Positions 1 through 7,070 of a stretch of 8,477 bases of DNA are shown in pieces (position 1 is the first letter of the stretch; every line of letters begins with the position of its first letter). Position numbers and translations under genes: made by a program. Source of the stretch: Gammaproteobacteria bacterium. GTDB lineage: Bacteria; Pseudomonadota; Gammaproteobacteria; SZUA-229. The notes under the pieces are model-generated. The model was not told the origin of the DNA, did no database searches, and saw only the letters and a program-made list of their open reading frames with translations. Location of the stretch: assembly GCA_029880105.1 (NCBI GenBank), contig JAOUPA010000080.1, positions 1-8,477 on the forward strand, written 5' to 3'.

Positions 1-6
1 CCTCTG

Positions 7-1725
7 ATGCCATGGCGTCGGATATTGCTGCTATTGATTTTTTTTATGGCTATTGCTGCATTAGTTGGACGTGCGCTGGATATGCAGATTTTGCATAGTG
101 AGTTTTTTGAGCGTCAGGGCGATGCCCGTCAGTTACGCGTGGTCACTATTCCTGCTCACCGTGGTCAGATTGTTGATCGCAATGGTGAGCCCTTCGCAGT
201 GAGTACGCCGGTCAGTAGTATCTGGATTAACCCGGGAGAGGCTGTAACAGATTTTCACCAGATTTCTGAATTGGCGAAGCTGTTATCGATGGATGCAGCT
301 ACGCTACAGAAAAAAATTACAGCAAATGGATCACGTGAGTTTATGTATTTGAAGCGACATGTTTCACCAGAGCTGGCTGAAAAGGCAATAGCTTTGAATG
401 TGCCAGGTGTTGCCTTGCAGAATGAATATCGTCGTTATTATCCGGCAGGTGAAGTAGCTGCCCACGTGGTTGGTTTTTCTAATATTGATGATGACGGTCA
501 GGAAGGTATCGAGCTGGCCTTTGATGAATGGCTAAAAGGAGAGCCTGGCAAGAAGCGCGTGATTCGTGATCGTCTTGGTCGCGCATTTGATGATGTTGAG
601 CATATTCGTACGGTAGAGCCGGGTAAGCCTGTAATGCTGAGTATCGATCGACGATTGCAGTATCTGACCTATCGAACCCTCAAGGCAGCGGTTATTAAGC
701 ACAATGCCATTGCCGGCTCGGCGGTGGTGCTTGATGTTAAAACCGGTGAGGTGTTGGCAATGGCAAGTCAGCCATCGTTCAATGTTAATGACCGTAGTCA
801 GTTGCGTCCCGATGCAACACGTAATCGTTCAGTAACCGATGTATTTGAACCGGGTTCAACCATGAAACCATTAACCATGGCAGCGGCGCTGGATAGCGGT
901 CTCTGGAAACCGTCGAGCAAAATAAATACTGCACCAGGATATATGAAGGTGCAGGGCAATATGATTCGAGATCATCGTAATTATGGCGAGATGGATCTGG
1001 GTGGCATTATTGAAAAATCGAGTAATGTTGGAATTAGTAAAGTAGTGCTCTCGATCGAGGCTGATGAGCAGTGGGGTATGTATCAAAAACTGGGTCTAGG
1101 TGCAGGTACAGGCAGTGGCTTTCCTGGTGAGGCGACCGGCAGTTTATCGGAGAGTGTGTTGAATAGTGATTTTGCCAGGGCGACGATGGCCTTTGGTTAT
1201 GGTGTTTCGGTTACGCCCATACAGCTTGCCCGGGCCTATTCTGCGCTGGCGGCAGACGGCGTGCTCAGGCCAGTGAGCTTTCTGCATGAAGATGGTAAGG
1301 AGTCTGCTGAAGGGGAGCGCGTGATGAGCGTGGCAACCGCAAAGGCGGTTCGTAAGATGATGCAGAGTGTGGTTAGTGATGAAGGAACAGGTAGTCGTGC
1401 TCAGGTTGCAAATTACAGTGTTGCAGGAAAAACGGGAACTGTGCACAAATTTATTGCCGGCGGATATGCGGAAGAACGTTACTTGTCCATTTTTGCTGGT
1501 ATGGTGCCTGCGGACTCACCGGAACTGGTGATGGTAGTGATGATCGATGAGCCACGCAATGGCGAATATTTTGGCGGCCAGGTTGCAGCGCCAGTCTTTA
1601 GTCAGGTGATGGCTGGTGCAATGCGTTTGCTTGATGTGGCGCCTGATCGCGTTTCTGGTAAGCAACTGGTCATGCGTCCTGATGCAAAAAATAAATCCTT
1701 AGAGCATAAGGGGGGGCAGGCATGA
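7..1725 (+). CDS. ftsI: Peptidoglycan D,D-transpeptidase FtsI (penicillin-binding protein 3), start possibly upstream of window
   Basis: Class B penicillin-binding protein that crosslinks septal peptidoglycan stem peptides on the periplasmic side of the inner membrane, partnered with FtsW. Seen in the 572-residue reading: one hydrophobic N-terminal anchor (about residues 5-22); the RGQIVDRNG motif of the class B N-terminal (pedestal) domain (52-60); RRYYPAGE (142-149); then a transpeptidase domain from about 235 to 550 with all three active-site motifs, STMK (284-287, S284 the acylated serine), SSN (338-340) and KTGT (475-478). Nothing essential is missing. The frame is open to base 1, and E. 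coli FtsI (588 residues, catalytic S307) has about 20 more cytoplasmic residues before its anchor. The ATG at 7 leaves almost no cytoplasmic tail, so the real start may lie upstream; no ribosome binding site can be judged from 6 bases. The end overlaps murE by 4 nt. Identity is very secure; the start is not. Confidence 0.97.
   Translation: MPWRRILLLLIFFMAIAALVGRALDMQILHSEFFERQGDARQLRVVTIPAHRGQIVDRNGEPFAVSTPVSSIWINPGEAVTDFHQISELAKLLSMDAATLQKKITANGSREFMYLKRHVSPELAEKAIALNVPGVALQNEYRRYYPAGEVAAHVVGFSNIDDDGQEGIELAFDEWLKGEPGKKRVIRDRLGRAFDDVEHIRTVEPGKPVMLSIDRRLQYLTYRTLKAAVIKHNAIAGSAVVLDVKTGEVLAMASQPSFNVNDRSQLRPDATRNRSVTDVFEPGSTMKPLTMAAALDSGLWKPSSKINTAPGYMKVQGNMIRDHRNYGEMDLGGIIEKSSNVGISKVVLSIEADEQWGMYQKLGLGAGTGSGFPGEATGSLSESVLNSDFARATMAFGYGVSVTPIQLARAYSALAADGVLRPVSFLHEDGKESAEGERVMSVATAKAVRKMMQSVVSDEGTGSRAQVANYSVAGKTGTVHKFIAGGYAEERYLSIFAGMVPADSPELVMVVMIDEPRNGEYFGGQVAAPVFSQVMAGAMRLLDVAPDRVSGKQLVMRPDAKNKSLEHKGGQA
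1708..1716 (+). promoter_or_regulatory. Ribosome binding site of murE, containing a seven-G run
   Basis: AAGGGGGGG lies inside the last codons of ftsI (Lys568-Gly569-Gly570). It ends 5 nt before the first murE ATG (1722) and 8 nt before the second (1725). The purine-rich run is the only Shine-Dalgarno-like element near murE. Its spacing is more typical for the second ATG, but either start could be used. Confidence 0.6.
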
Positions 1726-3260
1726 TGTTAGCGGATCAGTACCAGGCTGCAACTTCTATCAAAATGCTGCTTAAGGATTTTGTTGCGCAGGACTTGCTGG
1801 ACGAATGCGAGGATGTACAGATACATGGTTTGTCGGTTGATAGCCGTAAGATCAGGGCGAGTGATTTATTTTTTGCCTGTCAGGGTGAGGTTGCGCATGG
1901 AATCACTTTTGCTGATGTGGCTATTAGCAAGGGCGCGGTGGCAGTGTTATGGGATGAGTGTGAGCATTGCGATGATACGCTAGAAAAAATTTCGCAGCAG
2001 GTAACCTGTTTGCAGTGTGAAAACCTGAAAATGAAAATAGGTGAAATTGCTGATCGTTTTTATCAGTATCCCTCGGCGCAGCTCAAGGTAACGGGTGTTA
2101 CCGGTACTAACGGTAAAACCTCAGTTTCGCATTTTATTGCACAGTGCCTGGATGGTACTGATAAACGTTGCGGCATACTGGGTACGCTGGGTAATGGCTT
2201 TCCTGGTGATTTGAAAAAGACAGGTCTGACAACAGCAGATGCGATTGCAGTGCATCATGATCTTGAAGGATTACGTGCCAATAATGCTGCGTATGTGGTT
2301 ATGGAGGTATCTTCGCATGGCCTGGATCAGGGTAGGGTCAATGGTGTCCTGTTTGACTCGGCAGTGTTCACCAATTTATCCCAGGATCATCTTGATTACC
2401 ACGAGACATTAGAGGCCTATGCCGAGGTTAAGAAAAAATTATTTTTCATGCCGGGGTTGAATAAGGCAGTGATCAATCTTGATGACGATTATGGTCGGGT
2501 ATTGGCCAGGGAATGCAAAGGTCGAATTTTGGTATGGGGCTTTAGTACAAGTTCGAAATTCGATAACTGGCATGAGTATGCAGACTATTTTGTTCAGGCA
2601 AAAAATATAAAAACTGTTGCACGTGGTTTTGAGGTTGCGCTTAATACGCCACAAGGTGAAGGTGATCTCTCTATTCCACTGCTGGGCGAATTTAATGTCT
2701 CTAATGTACTGGCGGTGTTGTCTATCTTATTGATCAATGAAATGCCGCTTGAGTTAGCATTAAAAAAATTGTCTGTGGTTGTGCCAGTATCGGGGCGCAT
2801 GGAAGTCATTGCAGAGAGCGACAGGCCGGTCGTTGTGGTTGATTTTGCACATACGCCTTCTGCTCTGGAAGAGGCTTGCAAGGCAGTTAGAAAACATTTC
2901 GAGGGACAACTCTGGTGTGTCTTTGGTTGTGGCGGGGATCGTGATCGAAGCAAGCGCCCGATGATGGCTATGGCTGCACAGCATTATGCAGATAACGTGA
3001 TTGTGACAAGTGATAATCCGCGCAGTGAGAATCCACAGGATATTATCGATGAGATTGTGGCTGGCTTTAATACAGGTGCAAAATTTAAAGTGATTGTCGA
3101 TCGTCGTGATGCGATTGCTTATGCCATTGAGCAGGCGCGAGTCGGAGACATCATCCTGCTGGCGGGTAAAGGTCATGAGTGTGTGCAGATTGTGGGTAAT
3201 GACACTTTTGAGTTCGATGACAGGCAGGTAGCAAAACATTATCTGGGGATGGTGCAATGA
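1722..3260 (+). CDS. murE: UDP-N-acetylmuramoyl-L-alanyl-D-glutamate--meso-2,6-diaminopimelate ligase
   Basis: Cytoplasmic ATP-dependent ligase (EC 6.3.2.13) that adds meso-diaminopimelate to UDP-MurNAc-L-Ala-D-Glu. The product is 512 residues, slightly longer than E. coli MurE (495). Seen in order: the N-terminal UDP-binding domain with SVDSRKI (38-44); the ATP-binding P-loop GTNGKT (128-133); the central-domain motif MEVSSHGLDQGR (194-205); YAEVKKKLF (233-241), in which K237 aligns with the lysine that is carbamylated in this family; HTPSALE (377-383); GCGGDRDRSKRP (402-413); DNPR (431-434); and AGKGHE (481-486). DNPR is the signature for meso-DAP rather than L-lysine, so the wall is predicted to be DAP type. 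The gene starts with tandem ATG codons; the first overlaps the ftsI stop as ATGA, implying translational coupling. Odd point: the N-terminal domain holds two CxxC pairs (C80/C83 and C96/C99), which I do not recall as a MurE hallmark. Function is very secure; the choice between the two adjacent starts is open. Confidence 0.98.
   Translation: MMLADQYQAATSIKMLLKDFVAQDLLDECEDVQIHGLSVDSRKIRASDLFFACQGEVAHGITFADVAISKGAVAVLWDECEHCDDTLEKISQQVTCLQCENLKMKIGEIADRFYQYPSAQLKVTGVTGTNGKTSVSHFIAQCLDGTDKRCGILGTLGNGFPGDLKKTGLTTADAIAVHHDLEGLRANNAAYVVMEVSSHGLDQGRVNGVLFDSAVFTNLSQDHLDYHETLEAYAEVKKKLFFMPGLNKAVINLDDDYGRVLARECKGRILVWGFSTSSKFDNWHEYADYFVQAKNIKTVARGFEVALNTPQGEGDLSIPLLGEFNVSNVLAVLSILLINEMPLELALKKLSVVVPVSGRMEVIAESDRPVVVVDFAHTPSALEEACKAVRKHFEGQLWCVFGCGGDRDRSKRPMMAMAAQHYADNVIVTSDNPRSENPQDIIDEIVAGFNTGAKFKVIVDRRDAIAYAIEQARVGDIILLAGKGHECVQIVGNDTFEFDDRQVAKHYLGMVQ
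3245..3259 (+). promoter_or_regulatory. murE/murF junction: ribosome binding site and overlapping start
   Basis: GGGGATGG (3245-3252) inside the end of murE lies 4 nt before the first murF ATG (3257) and 7 nt before the second (3260). The first ATG overlaps the murE TGA as ATGA. As at the ftsI/murE junction, the start is a tandem ATGATG and the second ATG has the more usual spacing. Confidence 0.45.
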
Positions 3261-4618
3261 TGAGTCTGTCTCAGGCCGCTATTGCTGTTGGCGGAAAACT
3301 GCAGGGTAAGGATGCTGTGTTTACTGCTGTCTCCAAGGATACCCGCACGTTGATGCAAGGTGATTTGTATATAGCGCTGAAAGGTGAAAATTTCGATGGA
3401 CATGCTTTTCTCGATCAGGCAGCCAATATGGGTGCAGTGGGTGCACTGGTTAGTGAGCTGCAGTCAAGTGCGCTACCGCAGATATATGTTGCTGATACGC
3501 GTATTGCGCTGGGTAACCTGGCCGCAGAATGGCGTCGTCAGTTTAAAGGTAAGTTGGCTGCGATAACTGGCAGCAATGGTAAGACCACAGTTAAAGAAAT
3601 GTGCCGCGCTATATTACAGAAGCAAGTGGGTGAAGAGCATGTTTTATCAACGCAGGGTAATTTGAATAATGATATTGGTATGCCAATGACCCTGTTATCA
3701 ATTCGCGATCAGCATGATTATGCGGTAATCGAGATGGGCGCAAATCACGTCGCTGAAATTAATTATCTGACAAAGATTGCCAGGCCGAATGTTGCTGTTA
3801 TTACCAATGCAGGGCCAGCTCATCTTGAGGGTTTTGGCTCGATTGAAAAAGTGGCCCAGGCCAAGGCGGAGATTTATGGTGGCCTGGTAGAGGATGGTGT
3901 CGCTATTATCAATCTTGATGATGATTATGCAGACTACTGGCAACAACTCTGTCAGGGTAAATGTGTAAAAACTTTTTCGATGAAAAATGAAAAAGCCGAT
4001 ATTTATGCCCAGGCCGTAGATGATTCTGCTTATGTTTTTAAAACAGAATCAGGTGATATCAAAGTAAGTATGAATGTGCCGGGACGTCATAATGTGATGA
4101 ATGCACTGGCAGCGACAGCGGTGACCCTGGCCCTGGGTGCGAGCCCTGAAGATATTGCTGCGGGGCTGAATTCATTTGCCGGAGTATCAGGTCGTCTGAA
4201 TGTTCAGCAAGGGCTAAAAGGTGCGCGCATTATTGATGATACCTATAACGCCAATCCGCTTTCTCTTAATGCTGCCATGGATGTCTTAACGTCAATACAA
4301 GGTGAGAGCATTCTGGTTCTGGGTGACATGGCTGAACTCGGTGGGTCATCGGAGTCCTTGCATTTTGCTGCTGGTAGACATGCCCAAGAGCTGGGTGTGG
4401 ACAGGCTCTATGCTACGGGTAATTTGAGTCGTCATGCAGTTGTCGGTTTTGGTGAAGGTGCAGAATTTTTTGAGGATAGAGAAGCATTGATAAGCATGCT
4501 TGTGGATCAAATTAGTGATGCAACCACAGTGCTGGTTAAAGGGTCTCGCTCCATGAAGATGGAAAATATAGTAAAGGCCTTGCTAGTCCCTGATAACAAT
4601 AATAAGAGGGCGAACTGA
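3257..4618 (+). CDS. murF: UDP-N-acetylmuramoyl-tripeptide--D-alanyl-D-alanine ligase
   Basis: Cytoplasmic ATP-dependent ligase (EC 6.3.2.10) that joins D-Ala-D-Ala to UDP-MurNAc-tripeptide, completing the soluble UDP-MurNAc-pentapeptide precursor. At 453 residues it is essentially the E. coli length (452). Seen in order: the N-terminal substrate domain with SKDTR (26-30) and ALKGENFDGH (40-49); the P-loop GSNGKT (105-110); GNLNNDIGMP (134-143), typical of MurF; EMGANH (159-164); TNAGPAHLEGFG (183-194); AKAEIY (202-207), where K203 aligns with the central-domain lysine of Mur ligases; GRHNVMNALAA (276-286); the C-terminal-domain motif DDTYNANP (327-334); LGDMAELG (355-362); and KGSRSMKME (428-436). 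GNLNNDIGMP with DDTYNANP separates it from MurC, MurD and MurE. It overlaps murE by 4 nt and shares one base with mraY (TGATG), so coupling on both sides is likely. No missing residues or frame problems. Confidence 0.98.
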   Translation: MMSLSQAAIAVGGKLQGKDAVFTAVSKDTRTLMQGDLYIALKGENFDGHAFLDQAANMGAVGALVSELQSSALPQIYVADTRIALGNLAAEWRRQFKGKLAAITGSNGKTTVKEMCRAILQKQVGEEHVLSTQGNLNNDIGMPMTLLSIRDQHDYAVIEMGANHVAEINYLTKIARPNVAVITNAGPAHLEGFGSIEKVAQAKAEIYGGLVEDGVAIINLDDDYADYWQQLCQGKCVKTFSMKNEKADIYAQAVDDSAYVFKTESGDIKVSMNVPGRHNVMNALAATAVTLALGASPEDIAAGLNSFAGVSGRLNVQQGLKGARIIDDTYNANPLSLNAAMDVLTSIQGESILVLGDMAELGGSSESLHFAAGRHAQELGVDRLYATGNLSRHAVVGFGEGAEFFEDREALISMLVDQISDATTVLVKGSRSMKMENIVKALLVPDNNNKRAN

Positions 4619-5700
4619 TGTTGCTTATATTCACAGAATATCTACAGCAGTATCATAGTGGTTTTAGTGTGTTCCAGTATCTCACCTTGCGAGCGATTCT
4701 TGGTGCGATGACGGCGTTAATGCTGTCTCTGATGATCGGGCCTGCAATGATTAGAAAACTGGTGAGTTATAAGATTGGTCAGTCAGTTCGTGATGATGGT
4801 CCGCAATCGCATTTGTCCAAAGCAGGTACGCCTACTATGGGTGGAGCGCTAATTCTTGTTTCAGTAGCAATAAGCACATTGCTGTGGAGTGATCTCTCCA
4901 GTGACAAGGTATGGGTTGCTTTGGTTGTAACATTACTATTTGGTTTGATTGGCGGCATTGATGATTACAAGAAACTGGTTTATGGCAATTCAAAGGGCCT
5001 GTCAGCCAGGACCAAATATTTCTGGCAGACAGTTTTTGGTTTGGGTGCTGCTGTGGTTATGTACCGTATGGCAAGTTCGCCGATTGAGACAACCTTAATT
5101 ATGCCGTTCCTCAAGGATGTAATGATTCCGTTGGGTGGCTGGTTTGTTGTTTTGAGTTATTTCGTTATCGTCGGTAGTAGTAATGCGGTGAATTTAACCG
5201 ATGGCCTTGATGGGTTGGCGATTATGCCAACGGTAATGGTGGCAGGGGCTTTGGGTGTCTTTGCTTATGTCACAGGGCACATTGGTTTTGCTGGTTACCT
5301 GGGTATCCCATATGTTGCGGGTTCAGGTGAACTGTCTATTTTTTGCGGCTCACTGGTGGGTGCCGGTTTGGGTTTTTTATGGTTTAACACCTATCCTGCA
5401 CAGGTGTTTATGGGTGATGTCGGTGCGCTAGCCCTAGGTGCCGCCCTTGGTGTGGTGGCAGTGCTGGTGCGTCAGGAACTGGTGTTACTGATTATGGGTG
5501 GTGTCTTTGTTATGGAAACAGTATCGGTGATTATGCAGGTGGCCTCATTCAAGCTAACTGGCAAAAGAATTTTTAGAATGGCGCCGTTACACCATCATTT
5601 TGAATTAAAAGGCTGGCCTGAGCCCAGGGTGATCGTTCGGTTCTGGATTATTACCGTTATCCTGGTGTTGATTGGTCTGGCATCGCTCAAGGTTAGATAA
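4618..5700 (+). CDS. mraY: Phospho-N-acetylmuramoyl-pentapeptide-transferase (lipid I synthase)
   Basis: Integral inner-membrane enzyme (EC 2.7.8.13) that transfers phospho-MurNAc-pentapeptide from UDP to undecaprenyl phosphate, making lipid I on the cytoplasmic face. It is 360 residues, the same as E. coli MraY, with about ten hydrophobic segments (first about 22-45, last about 338-357). Family motifs: SKAGTPTMGG (67-76), IDDYKK (114-119, with D115 and D116), GLSARTKYFWQ (127-137), NAVNLTDGLDGLA (189-201), NTYPAQVFMGDVG (257-269, with D267), and MAPLHHHFELKGWPEP (321-336, with H325-H327). The three aspartates and the HHH motif are the conserved catalytic/Mg-binding set. The start ATG overlaps the murF stop by one base and is preceded by AAGAGGG (4604-4610) at 7 nt, a good ribosome binding site. 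E. coli positions where mutation confers resistance to the phiX174 E lysis protein differ here (I170, L288, L291). Identity is very secure. Confidence 0.99.
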   Translation: MLLIFTEYLQQYHSGFSVFQYLTLRAILGAMTALMLSLMIGPAMIRKLVSYKIGQSVRDDGPQSHLSKAGTPTMGGALILVSVAISTLLWSDLSSDKVWVALVVTLLFGLIGGIDDYKKLVYGNSKGLSARTKYFWQTVFGLGAAVVMYRMASSPIETTLIMPFLKDVMIPLGGWFVVLSYFVIVGSSNAVNLTDGLDGLAIMPTVMVAGALGVFAYVTGHIGFAGYLGIPYVAGSGELSIFCGSLVGAGLGFLWFNTYPAQVFMGDVGALALGAALGVVAVLVRQELVLLIMGGVFVMETVSVIMQVASFKLTGKRIFRMAPLHHHFELKGWPEPRVIVRFWIITVILVLIGLASLKVR

Positions 5701-5723
5701 AGATTTAATAGTTGAATAAAACA
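5701..5723 (+). promoter_or_regulatory. Only intergenic spacer; candidate TTG (5712) and ATG (5724) starts of murD
   Basis: A short AT-rich stretch between the mraY stop and murD. It offers two in-frame murD starts four codons apart: TTG at 5712 and ATG at 5724. Neither has a strong Shine-Dalgarno sequence; the best purine patch, AAAGA at 5699-5703, is 8 nt from the TTG. I see no hairpin terminator and no convincing promoter. Confidence 0.4.
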
Positions 5724-7070
5724 ATGGAAAAAACGCAGCATAAAAAAAACGCAATCTACACGCTGGTCGTTGGTCTAGGCACGACAGGGCTGTCTGTTGT
5801 GCGTTATTTGCGAGCGCTGGGTGAGCATGTGGTAGTGGTAGACAGCCGTGAGCAACCGCCGAAGCTGCAGGCGTTGAGAGAAAGTTTTCCAGATGTCGAA
5901 CTACATACGAGTGAATTTAAAACCGATCTGTTTACTTCGGCCAGGCGTATTATTGTTAGCCCTGGTGTTTCAATGTCCGAAGCGGCGCTAAAGAAAGCCA
6001 AAGAAATGGATGTGGAAATTACCGGTGATATTGATTTGTTTGCGCATGAAGTTGCAGCACCGGTGGCGTGTATTACCGGGTCAAATGGAAAAAGCACTGT
6101 AACGACCTTGCTGGGCGAGATGGCAAAGTGTGCCGGTATTGATGTCGCTGTTGGTGGCAATCTAGGGATACCTGTACTTGACCTTGTTCAGGATAGTTAT
6201 GAGTTATATGTTCTGGAGTTATCCAGTTTTCAGCTAGAGACATTGCAGAATCTACCAATGGAAGCTGCGGTTATACTGAATATTAGTCCGGATCATATGG
6301 ATCGGTACGAGAGCCTGAATGACTATGTCATGGCTAAGCACGAAATTTATAAAAACACCAAATCATGTGTACTGAACAGGGATGATCAACTGGCTAATGA
6401 GCAAACCTGTATATGTGAAAGAACGATTGGTTTTACGTTGAAGCGGCCTGCTAATGACGATTTTGGTTTATGTGAAAACAATGGTGAGAGCTGGCTTTGT
6501 CATGGTAAAGAGCTTTTGCTGAAGGTTGATGAAATCAAAATTAAAGGTTTGCACAATGTTGCAAATGTTCTGGCAGCGCTCGCGATGGGTTCAGTGTTGA
6601 ATATCCCCCAGCGTTTTATGCTTGAAGCGATAAGAAATTTCCCCGGACTAGAGCACCGTACTCAGTGGGTGGCAGAGAAAGACGGAGTTAACTGGTATAA
6701 CGACTCCAAGGCGACCAATGTCGGTGCGAGTATTGCAGCCATTGCAGGTCTGCCGGGAAAGCATGTGTTAATTGCAGGTGGTGAGGGCAAGGATGCAGAT
6801 TTTACAGAGTTGGGTGAAGTAGCAGAGAAACACCTGCGAGCTGCAGTTCTAATTGGGAGAGATGCTGACATTATTGCAGCCGTGTTTGAGGGTGTTATTC
6901 CAGTTGTACGCGCCGCAGATATGCATGAAGCAGTTGTTAAGTGTGCTGAGCTTGCACAGCCAGGTGATAATGTTCTGTTGTCACCGGCCTGTGCAAGTTT
7001 TGATATGTTTAATAATTTTGAGCATCGTGGTCAGGTGTTTATGCAGGCTGTCCGGGAGTTGGTTCAATGA
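5712..7070 (+). CDS. murD: UDP-N-acetylmuramoyl-L-alanine--D-glutamate ligase
   Basis: Cytoplasmic ATP-dependent ligase (EC 6.3.2.9) that adds D-glutamate to UDP-MurNAc-L-Ala, the step before MurE. It is 452 residues from TTG or 448 from ATG at 5724; E. coli MurD is 438. Seen in order: a Rossmann-like N-terminal domain with VVGLGTTGLS (19-28) and VSPGV (82-86); GDIDLF (105-110); the P-loop GSNGKST (123-129); GGNLG (148-152); ELSSFQLE (169-176); DHMDRY (194-199); AKHEIY (208-213), where K209 aligns with the carbamylated lysine; LEHR (313-316); NDSKATNVG (330-338) in the C-terminal domain; GGEGKDADF (356-364); and SPACASFDMFNNFEHRG (424-440). SSFQLE, DSKATN and SPACAS mark it as MurD. The start is uncertain because neither candidate has a strong ribosome binding site. 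This is the one gene in the window not overlapping its upstream neighbour; it overlaps ftsW by 4 nt. The central domain is rich in cysteine (C219, C233, C235, C254, C263). Confidence 0.97.
   Translation: MNKTMEKTQHKKNAIYTLVVGLGTTGLSVVRYLRALGEHVVVVDSREQPPKLQALRESFPDVELHTSEFKTDLFTSARRIIVSPGVSMSEAALKKAKEMDVEITGDIDLFAHEVAAPVACITGSNGKSTVTTLLGEMAKCAGIDVAVGGNLGIPVLDLVQDSYELYVLELSSFQLETLQNLPMEAAVILNISPDHMDRYESLNDYVMAKHEIYKNTKSCVLNRDDQLANEQTCICERTIGFTLKRPANDDFGLCENNGESWLCHGKELLLKVDEIKIKGLHNVANVLAALAMGSVLNIPQRFMLEAIRNFPGLEHRTQWVAEKDGVNWYNDSKATNVGASIAAIAGLPGKHVLIAGGEGKDADFTELGEVAEKHLRAAVLIGRDADIIAAVFEGVIPVVRAADMHEAVVKCAELAQPGDNVLLSPACASFDMFNNFEHRGQVFMQAVRELVQ

Noticed and set aside
2760..3257. Antisense open frame of 165 codons opposite murE, and another at 2594-2953
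   Set aside because: Both lie wholly within a well-supported murE, have low-complexity, histidine/threonine- or serine-rich translations with no recognisable domain, and look like shadows of the + strand codons.
2473..3929. Near-identical short DNA in murE (about 2473) and murF (about 3908) encoding INLDDDY
   Set aside because: It is the same central-domain motif in two paralogous Mur ligases; shared ancestry and the same codon preference explain it without a repeat or recombination.
5668..5698. Possible promoter before murD (TTGATT ... TTAGAT)
   Set aside because: The spacer is 19 nt and the -10 candidate matches the consensus at only three of six positions; it lies inside mraY codons that are conserved at the protein level.
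5804..6160. Antisense open frame opposite the first part of murD
   Set aside because: Its composition (serine- and proline-rich) is what the reverse complement of murD gives; no ribosome binding site or family resemblance.
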